Shown: piece by piece, positions 63,506 to 64,000 of the stretch
Layout of the letters: the number at the start of each line of letters is the position of its first letter
How positions within the stretch are numbered: position 1 is the stretch's first letter
Source of the DNA: Desmodus rotundus
Lineage: Eukaryota > Chordata > Mammalia > Chiroptera > Phyllostomidae
Reading direction: 5' to 3'
Length of the DNA stretch: 64,000 nt
Assembly (NCBI RefSeq): GCF_022682495.2
Contig: NC_071398.1
Location: 96,251,705 to 96,315,704 of the forward strand
Notes under the pieces: model-generated
What the model was told of the DNA's origin: nothing
Database searches by the model: none
What the model saw: the letters and a program-made list of their open reading frames with translations, nothing else
Position numbers and translations under genes: made by a program

Positions 63506-63857
63506 TACAAACAAATGAATAGTACAGGTGTGCCACCCCCAACCCAAACAAACAAAAAGAAACCCCCCAACCAAAAAATCAAAGAAAGTTTTTGTTGCTT
63601 TCTAAACTTGAGGGATCGTGTCAGTTGTGAAAGCCTTATTTCACTACTTTTCTGTAGTCTTGAAAGGGGTGTACATTTAGGGGCTAATAATCTTTGGAAA
63701 GGTAATTACTTGAATGAAGTCTGAGGCTCCCATGTCAAGGATGGTTTGCTCAGGTGTGTCTGTATATTTGATCTTTGTGAGATGCTTTAAAAAGCAAAAG
63801 ATTTATACAATCCAAAGAGAAACCAGAGTATGTGTGAGATGCTTTAAAAAATTACAG
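63506..63857. other. Unassigned sequence with a direct repeat
   Basis: A C/A-rich tract lies at 63535-63580. An 18-bp direct repeat (TGTGAGATGCTTTAAAAA) occurs at 63776-63793 and 63833-63850. Confidence 0.5.
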
Positions 63858-64000
63858 AGCCCTGGCTGCGTGGCTCAGTTGGCTGGAGTATCACCCCGTA
63901 CACCAGAAGGTTGTCGGTTCATTTCCTGATCAGGGCACACAAGTATATTGTGGGTTCGATCCCCGGTAGGGGCACATATAGGAGGTAACTAATCGACATT
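63858..64000 (+). mobile_element. Ves SINE, continues past the window
   Basis: Starts AGCCCTGGCTGCGTGGCTCAGTTGGCTGGAG, has GGTTGTCGGTTCATTTCCTGATCAGGGCAC and 'gtgggttcgatccccggtaggggcacatataggagg'. The CT-rich end and tail lie beyond 64000. Confidence 0.95.

Overview
The window looks like mammalian non-coding DNA, almost certainly from a bat. The main reason is 15 copies of a tRNA-derived SINE that begins with a form of AGCCCTGGCTGG(T)G, carries a GGTTCGATTCC(C)AGTCAGGGCACATGCC B-box region, and ends in a CT-rich stretch plus an AATAAATAAA tail. This is the Ves family of Chiroptera. The subfamily mix suggests a Yangochiroptera-like bat, but the species cannot be fixed from sequence alone. No protein-coding exon, functional RNA gene, CRISPR array or operon was found. 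The longest open frames (about 190 codons) are unrelated to known proteins or lie in repeats, as expected for 64 kb of non-coding sequence. The window is therefore intergenic or a large intron.

Layout. 1-467 is the reverse-complemented 5' end of an L1 whose body lies off the left edge. 3.1-7.5 kb holds an L2 piece, two tandem Ves copies, the end of a hAT transposon and several MIRs. 11.5-16.1 kb is a mosaic of old antisense L1 segments with a Ves inserted. 16.1-17 kb holds a hAT MITE and a fragment of L1 with the start of ORF1. 18.7-22.6 kb carries L1, Tigger-type and MLT1 LTR pieces. 24.2-31.6 kb is LTR-rich and includes a decayed ERVL pol relic (about 29.87-30.87 kb) between LTR-like segments. 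35.6-36.8 kb is a long L2 copy interrupted by a younger L1 with a 5' inversion. 36.9-44.9 kb has Ves, MLT1, a probable solo LTR, an L1 3' end and a Tigger element. 47.8-49.8 kb is a single MIR split by a Ves, a hAT MITE and a roughly 1.4 kb hAT-Charlie transposon relic. 50-64 kb is a scatter of MIR, L2, MLT1 and Ves.

There are no genes working together here. The content is a record of insertions: MIR and L2 first, then MaLR/ERVL LTRs, Tigger and Charlie DNA transposons and old L1, and finally bat L1 and Ves. The freshest insertion signature is the Ves at 37269-37483, with a perfect 16-bp target-site duplication. The best leads are the twin-primed L1 nested in L2, the Charlie relic splitting a MIR, the L1 5' end at the left edge, and a few repeat-poor AT-rich stretches that might be conserved non-coding elements. 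Family names come from recalled consensus patterns, not from a database search; boundaries are approximate unless a target-site duplication is described.
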